This document shows, one piece after another, positions 5,728-8,478 of a stretch of DNA of 8,478 nucleotides. The position numbers and the translations under genes were made by a program. Numbering within the stretch: the first letter of the stretch is position 1; every line of letters starts with the position of its first letter. The notes under the pieces are model-generated. The model saw only the letters and a program-made list of their open reading frames with translations. It was not told where the DNA came from and ran no database searches. Origin of the DNA: DATGFB01 sp032160545 (GTDB taxonomy: Bacteria; Actinomycetota; Actinomycetes; Mycobacteriales; Jatrophihabitantaceae); assembly GCA_032160545.1 (NCBI GenBank), contig JAVHVN010000112.1, positions 1 through 8,478 on the forward strand, in the 5' to 3' direction.

Positions 5728-6678
5728 GTGACTCTCGCCCGGCTCGCCGCTACCGCTCTCGCCCTGGTCGCACTTGCTGGTTGTACCTTCTCGTCCACCG
5801 GCCGAGGGTCGACGGCGAGCAACACCCGTCGCTCCGGATCCACGCCGACGGCGGCGTCCAGCGCGGACGCACCCGCCTCCCAGTACTACGTCTCCATCGG
5901 CGATTCCTACGCTGCGGGCTACCAGCCGACGGGCCGCGGCACCGGCGCCACGACGCGCAATGGTTTCGCCTACCAGCTCGTCGGTGACACCGCCGCCCGC
6001 GGATACCGATTCTCGCTGGTCAACTTCGGATGCTCGGGCGCGACGACGACGTCGGTGCTGACCGCCGCAGGATGCCCCAGTACCGACCTCGGCCCGGGCG
6101 CGCATGACTACGGTCCGAAGACTCAGGCCGCGGCTACCGAGGACTTCATCCGGGCCAACCGGGCGCGGATCGGGCTGGTCACCGTATCGATCGGCGGCAA
6201 CGACATCACGTCGTGTGCTCTGTCGGCGTCGCCGCTCACCTGCCTGCCGCCGGCCCTCGACAAGGTCAAGGCGAACCTCACCACGTTGCTCACCGGACTG
6301 CGTGCCGCTGCGGGACCGAACGTGCGAATCGTCGGCATCACCTATCCGGACGTTCTCCTCGCCGGTGCCCTGCTCAAGGACCCGGCCGCGCAGAGCGTGG
6401 CGCCGCTGTCCGTCCTCGCCTTCCGTACTCTGATCAACCCGACGCTGAAGGCTGCCTATGACGCTGCTGGTGCGGGCTTCGTCGACGTCACCGACGCCAC
6501 CGGGGCGTACGGCCCGCTCACCGAGACCACGACCCTGGCGCCGTACGGCACCGTGCCGGTACCGGTCGCGAAGGTCTGCGAGCTCACCTTCATGTGCGAG
6601 TACCAGGACATCCATCCGCGCACCAGCGGGTATGCGCTGATCGCCGGCCTGATCGCCGCCCAGCTCCCGAAACGCTGA
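5728..6678 (+). CDS. SGNH/GDSL-family lipoprotein esterase
   Basis: The 316-residue protein begins with a short lipoprotein signal; the lipobox LAGC predicts lipidation at Cys19. A Ser/Thr/Ala-rich linker (about 20-50) separates the anchor from the enzyme. SGNH blocks are all visible: SIGDSYAAGY with nucleophile Ser60, NFGCSGATT (99-107) with the oxyanion Gly, SIGGNDIT (154-161) with Asn158, and QDIHPRTSGY (293-302) with His296. The acid residue Asp294 is two residues from the His, where the common pattern is D-x-x-H; some actinobacterial SGNH enzymes do without the Asp. Cysteines near 102/116, 163/172 and 284/290 suggest three disulfides, as in secreted Streptomyces-type lipases. It probably hydrolyses acyl or acetyl esters at the cell surface, perhaps finishing lipids attacked by the upstream phosphoesterase. 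The GTG at 5728 is the first start giving a proper signal peptide. Confidence 0.92.
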   Translation: MTLARLAATALALVALAGCTFSSTGRGSTASNTRRSGSTPTAASSADAPASQYYVSIGDSYAAGYQPTGRGTGATTRNGFAYQLVGDTAARGYRFSLVNFGCSGATTTSVLTAAGCPSTDLGPGAHDYGPKTQAAATEDFIRANRARIGLVTVSIGGNDITSCALSASPLTCLPPALDKVKANLTTLLTGLRAAAGPNVRIVGITYPDVLLAGALLKDPAAQSVAPLSVLAFRTLINPTLKAAYDAAGAGFVDVTDATGAYGPLTETTTLAPYGTVPVPVAKVCELTFMCEYQDIHPRTSGYALIAGLIAAQLPKR

Positions 6679-6693
6679 GGACCTACTGCCGAG

Positions 6694-6697
6694 CTAG
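6694..6697. repeat. Left target-site duplication CTAG
   Basis: CTAG here matches CTAG at 7137-7140 on the other side of the element. CTA read on the minus strand is the TAG stop codon of the transposase remnant, so the target supplies the stop. Because CTAG is palindromic, the true duplication could be 2 to 4 bp. Confidence 0.7.
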
Positions 6698-6712
6698 AGC
6701 GTGTCTGACAAA
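6698..6712 (+). repeat. Left terminal inverted repeat
   Basis: AGCGTGTCTGACAAA is the left end of the IS-derived element. It matches the right end in reverse complement at 14 of 15 positions; G at 6703 is the mismatch. Confidence 0.85.
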
Positions 6713-7121
6713 TGCCGGGTCCAGGCGATGACGGCGTTGAGGACTGCTGCCGCGCGGTAGACAGTGGCGAGTTTGTCGTAGCGGGTAGCGAGACCGCGCC
6801 ACAGTTCGAGGTGGCCGAAGCGGCGCTCGATGACGTTGCGGTTGCGGTAGTCGGCGGCGTCGAAGCCAGGCGGCCGCCCACCACGTGAACGCCAGGTCCA
6901 GACCGTCTGCCACGGCTCGAACACCTCCGGCGGTTCACGCCACGCCAGCCCACACCGGTACCGGTAGATGATCGCCTGGACCATCGTCCGCGCATCCGAG
7001 AACGGACGACCCCGCCGACCCGTCGGCGACGGCAACATCGCCGCGATCAACGACCACTGGACATCAGACAACAACCGAAATCTCGACACACAGCCGAGGC
7101 TCTCGACGGTCAGCCCCGATG

Positions 7122-7136
7122 TTTGTCAGAAACGCT
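7122..7136 (-). repeat. Right terminal inverted repeat
   Basis: On the minus strand this reads AGCGTTTCTGACAAA, matching the left end except for one base. The sequences inside the two repeats diverge after a few bases. Confidence 0.85.
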
Positions 7137-7140
7137 CTAG
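7137..7140. repeat. Right target-site duplication CTAG, containing the MarR stop codon
   Basis: CTAG repeats the left flank at 6694-6697. On the minus strand its last three bases are the TAG stop codon of the MarR gene. The outer flanks GAG (left) and CTC (right) would make GAGCTAGCTC, a 10-bp palindrome, in the empty site. Confidence 0.7.
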
Positions 7141-7712
7141 CTCTGGTTGCTGGTCGTCACCGCGTTGTTGACTGGGCAGTTGCCTTCGCTCCGGCCGCAC
7201 GCTGCGAAGTCGCAGAGGCGACATAGCCACGGTTGCGGACGGTCGTGACTGTGGGCGGAACGTTCCTCTGCTCTGGCGAGGGTGACTGTGGTCAGCATCG
7301 TGTCCAGTGCTGCCGCAAGGTTGTCGACCTCGTCCGAGGTCAATGCGGACAACGCGCTCGTCAGTGACGTCTCGCGCGCTTGACGTATCCGTAGGGCCAT
7401 GCGACGGCCACTTCGGGTCAACACGACGGATACGGCCCGTCCGTCCTGCGCTCCGACCCGCTCGACGAGGCCTTCGGCTCCGAGGCGATCGACGAGGCGG
7501 ACTGTGCCCGAGTGGGTCAGGCCCAGAACGGAACTCAACTGCGTCACCGACCCGCCGTCGAGGAACTCGTGCAAGGCGGCCAGTGCGGCGGGGGCCGACG
7601 GGCCGAGCGCCGCGATCGCTTCGACGGATGCATTCATCCGGTCGGCGACCACGAGGCTCAACGCGCCCAGGGCGTTGGCTGCGTGCTGGCGGCTTGACCG
7701 TGTTCGCGACAC
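7137..7712 (-). CDS. MarR-family regulator with a four-cysteine C-terminal tail
   Basis: The 191-residue protein has a winged helix-turn-helix: SVTQLSSVLGLTHSGTVRLV (55-74) covers the recognition helix, followed by DRLGAEGLVERV and the wing with DGRAVSVVLTRSGRR (90-104), the typical MarR DxRxxxxxLT pattern. Flanking helices form the dimer interface. After about residue 150 an extra tail holds WLCRLCDFAACG and SEGNCPV, giving C164-x2-C167-x4-C172-x6-C179, which could bind a metal or Fe-S centre or sense redox stress. The rest of the tail is short and polar. Start is a GTG at 7712 with no Shine-Dalgarno; TAACCT lies 6 nt upstream, so the mRNA is probably leaderless. It is divergent from the VOC gene with 17 bp between starts, so binding there would control both genes. 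An IS remnant abuts its stop codon. Confidence 0.9.
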   Translation of the reverse strand: MSRTRSSRQHAANALGALSLVVADRMNASVEAIAALGPSAPAALAALHEFLDGGSVTQLSSVLGLTHSGTVRLVDRLGAEGLVERVGAQDGRAVSVVLTRSGRRMALRIRQARETSLTSALSALTSDEVDNLAAALDTMLTTVTLARAEERSAHSHDRPQPWLCRLCDFAACGRSEGNCPVNNAVTTSNQS

Positions 7713-7729
7713 CGTTCTAGGTTATATGT
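7713..7729. promoter_or_regulatory. Compact bidirectional promoter with overlapping -10 boxes
   Basis: TAGGTT (7718-7723, plus strand) ends 6 nt before the VOC ATG at 7730. TAACCT (7724-7719, minus strand) ends 6 nt before the MarR GTG at 7712. Both fit TANNNT and they share five base pairs, so the two promoters face outward from one TAGGTTA core. Neither gene has a Shine-Dalgarno, fitting leaderless transcripts both ways. MarR bound here would be expected to block both polymerases. Confidence 0.55.
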
Positions 7730-8137
7730 ATGAGTCACACACAGTCTATGAATGAGCACGGCGAGTCGACGGCGGAGTTCTCGATGCTGAACATCGACAG
7801 CGCGGACCCAGCGAGGCTGGCGCGGTTCTACGCGGCCGCGCTCGGCTGGGAGGTCACCTACAGCGACGACAGTTACGGGATGGTCGAAGGCAACGGCATC
7901 AAGATCGGCTTCGGCAAGGTCGAGGGATTCCGGTCTGCGCAGTGGCCTGATGAGGCTGCCGTCAAACGCTTCCACCTCGACCTGCGGGTGGACGACCTCG
8001 ACGAGGCGACCGAGAGCCTGTGCGCGATCGGAGCCAGCCAACCTGACTTCCAACCCGGAGCTGGGCGCTGGCGGGTGCTGCTCGATCCCGACGGCCAACC
8101 GTTTTGCCTGAGTCCCCGTCCTGCGGCTGTGCCGTAG
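7730..8137 (+). CDS. VOC superfamily (glyoxalase/bleomycin-resistance-like) protein
   Basis: The 135-residue protein has the paired beta-alpha-beta-beta-beta pattern of the vicinal oxygen chelate fold. The first half has FSMLNIDSADPARLARFYAA with LGWEV (17-42), the usual opening of the first motif. The second half has KRFHLDLRVDDLDEAT (79-94) and VLLDPDGQPFCL (116-127), the standard ending. Candidate metal or ligand residues include His82. Members include dioxygenases, glyoxalases and drug-binding resistance proteins; which applies here cannot be told. It is cytosolic by sequence. The ATG at 7730 fits the leaderless promoter; an in-frame ATG at 7748 also lacks a Shine-Dalgarno. Divergent MarR suggests stress- or drug-inducible expression, and the next gene follows by 9 bp. 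Confidence 0.88.
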   Translation: MSHTQSMNEHGESTAEFSMLNIDSADPARLARFYAAALGWEVTYSDDSYGMVEGNGIKIGFGKVEGFRSAQWPDEAAVKRFHLDLRVDDLDEATESLCAIGASQPDFQPGAGRWRVLLDPDGQPFCLSPRPAAVP

Positions 8138-8146
8138 CGCCCCGTC

Positions 8147-8478
8147 GTGACAGAACTCGCGGAGCTGCTCGTCCAGGACGCTGAGGCATGGCACGCCTGG
8201 CTCGACAGCCACCGTGCCGACCACCCGGGGGTCTGGCTGGTGCTGCACAAGAAGGGCGGTCAGACGACGGCCCTGACTTACGCGCAAGCGCTTGACGAGG
8301 CGCTGTGCTTCGGCTGGATCGACGGGCAGATCGCACGACGTGACGACGACAGCTATCGCCAGCGCTTCACGCCGCGCCGGCCGGGCAGCCCCTGGTCCGC
8401 CAGGAACGTCGAGCACGTCGCCCGCCTTACCGAGGCTGGACGGATGCAGCCAGCCGGAATCGCGGCCGTCGACGCGGC
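8147..8478 (+). CDS. YdeI/OmpD-associated family protein, 5' part only
   Basis: The frame from the GTG at 8147 stays open to the window end, giving 110 complete codons of a family usually about 190-200 residues. Diagnostic stretches are AWHAWLDSH, GVWLVLHKKGG, LTYAQALDEALCFGWIDGQI (44-63), RFTPRRPGSPWSARNVEHV and LTEAGRMQPAG, which match YdeI/OmpD-associated proteins, some annotated as bacteriocin-protection proteins. Biochemical role is not established. It starts 9 bp after the VOC stop without a clear Shine-Dalgarno, so it is probably in the same operon under the bidirectional promoter and MarR control. The 3' end is missing because the window stops. Confidence 0.85.
   Translation, partial: MTELAELLVQDAEAWHAWLDSHRADHPGVWLVLHKKGGQTTALTYAQALDEALCFGWIDGQIARRDDDSYRQRFTPRRPGSPWSARNVEHVARLTEAGRMQPAGIAAVDA

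Larger units (their letters stand above)
6694..7089 (-). pseudogene. IS5-family transposase, in-frame internal deletion
   Basis: The 131-residue product joins two parts of an IS5-type transposase. Residues 1-66 are the N-terminal DUF4096-like region: DVQWSLIAAMLP, TGRRGRPFSDARTM, AIIYRYRCGLAWRE and PWQTVWTW. Residues 67-131 are the C-terminal end: RSRGGRPPGFDAADYRNRN, NVIERRF, WRGLATRYDKLATVYRAA and AWTRHL. In full-length relatives some 130-150 residues with both catalytic Asp (in VDSTIA-like and GDKAYS-like motifs) lie between. Only the Glu in NVIERRF (E88) remains, so catalysis is lost. Such elements often encode the two halves in different frames linked by frameshifting; here the deletion has put both in one frame. 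It starts at a GTG without a clear Shine-Dalgarno. The junction lies near 6885-6896. Confidence 0.85.
6698..7136 (-). mobile_element. Internally deleted IS5-family insertion element (MITE-like)
   Basis: The element is 439 bp, whereas relatives of this transposase type are roughly 800-900 bp. It has 15-bp terminal inverted repeats with one mismatch (6698-6712 and 7122-7136) and is flanked by CTAG on both sides. One open frame nearly fills it, encoding only the N- and C-terminal ends of the transposase. Both ends are intact, so it could be moved by a full-length relative elsewhere in the genome, but not by its own protein. It sits between the SGNH esterase gene and the convergent MarR gene. Confidence 0.85.

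Noticed and set aside
7658..8416. Minus-strand open frame opposite the VOC and YdeI-like genes
   Set aside because: It spans a divergent promoter and two well-recognised plus-strand families; it is an antisense shadow.

Overview
The window is high-GC DNA of actinobacterial type. GTG starts are common, third codon positions are strongly G/C, several genes lack a Shine-Dalgarno and appear to have leaderless transcripts, and two exported enzymes carry lipoprotein signals. No rRNA, tRNA or CRISPR array was seen. I could not fix a genus.

Layout. Positions 1-339 hold no convincing gene, only a 12-bp palindrome (66-77) and a strong hairpin (241-273) just past the 3' end of the first gene. A minus-strand gene (340-1110) encodes a cupin domain joined to a SnoaL/NTF2-like domain. 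It diverges, across a 258-bp palindrome-bearing region, from a two-gene unit: a 14-helix DHA2-type MFS exporter (1369-2880) and a TetR-family regulator (2916-3620). This looks like a locally regulated efflux module. Converging on it is a minus-strand DUF2237 gene (3641-4033).

Next come two plus-strand genes for predicted lipoproteins: a phospholipase C/acid phosphatase-type phosphoesterase (4115-5638) and an SGNH/GDSL esterase (5728-6678). Together they could strip head groups and acyl chains from lipids outside the cell. The esterase start sits about 7 nt after a TANNNT box, suggesting a leaderless mRNA.

An internally deleted IS5-family element (6698-7136, flanked by CTAG) follows. It retains its terminal inverted repeats, but its transposase is reduced to an in-frame fusion of the N- and C-terminal parts without the two catalytic Asp regions. 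It inserted exactly at the stop codon of a MarR-family gene (7137-7712, minus) without changing the protein end. That MarR protein has an unusual four-cysteine C-terminal tail. It is divergent from a VOC/glyoxalase-fold gene (7730-8137), with only 17 bp between start codons. In that gap two -10 boxes overlap face to face, each 6 nt from its start codon. A YdeI/OmpD-associated family gene begins 9 bp after the VOC gene and runs off the window.

Most other long open frames in the window are antisense or out-of-frame shadows of these genes. The points most worth following are the MarR cysteine tail together with the bidirectional leaderless promoter, the MITE-like IS derivative, and the cupin-SnoaL/efflux/TetR cluster.
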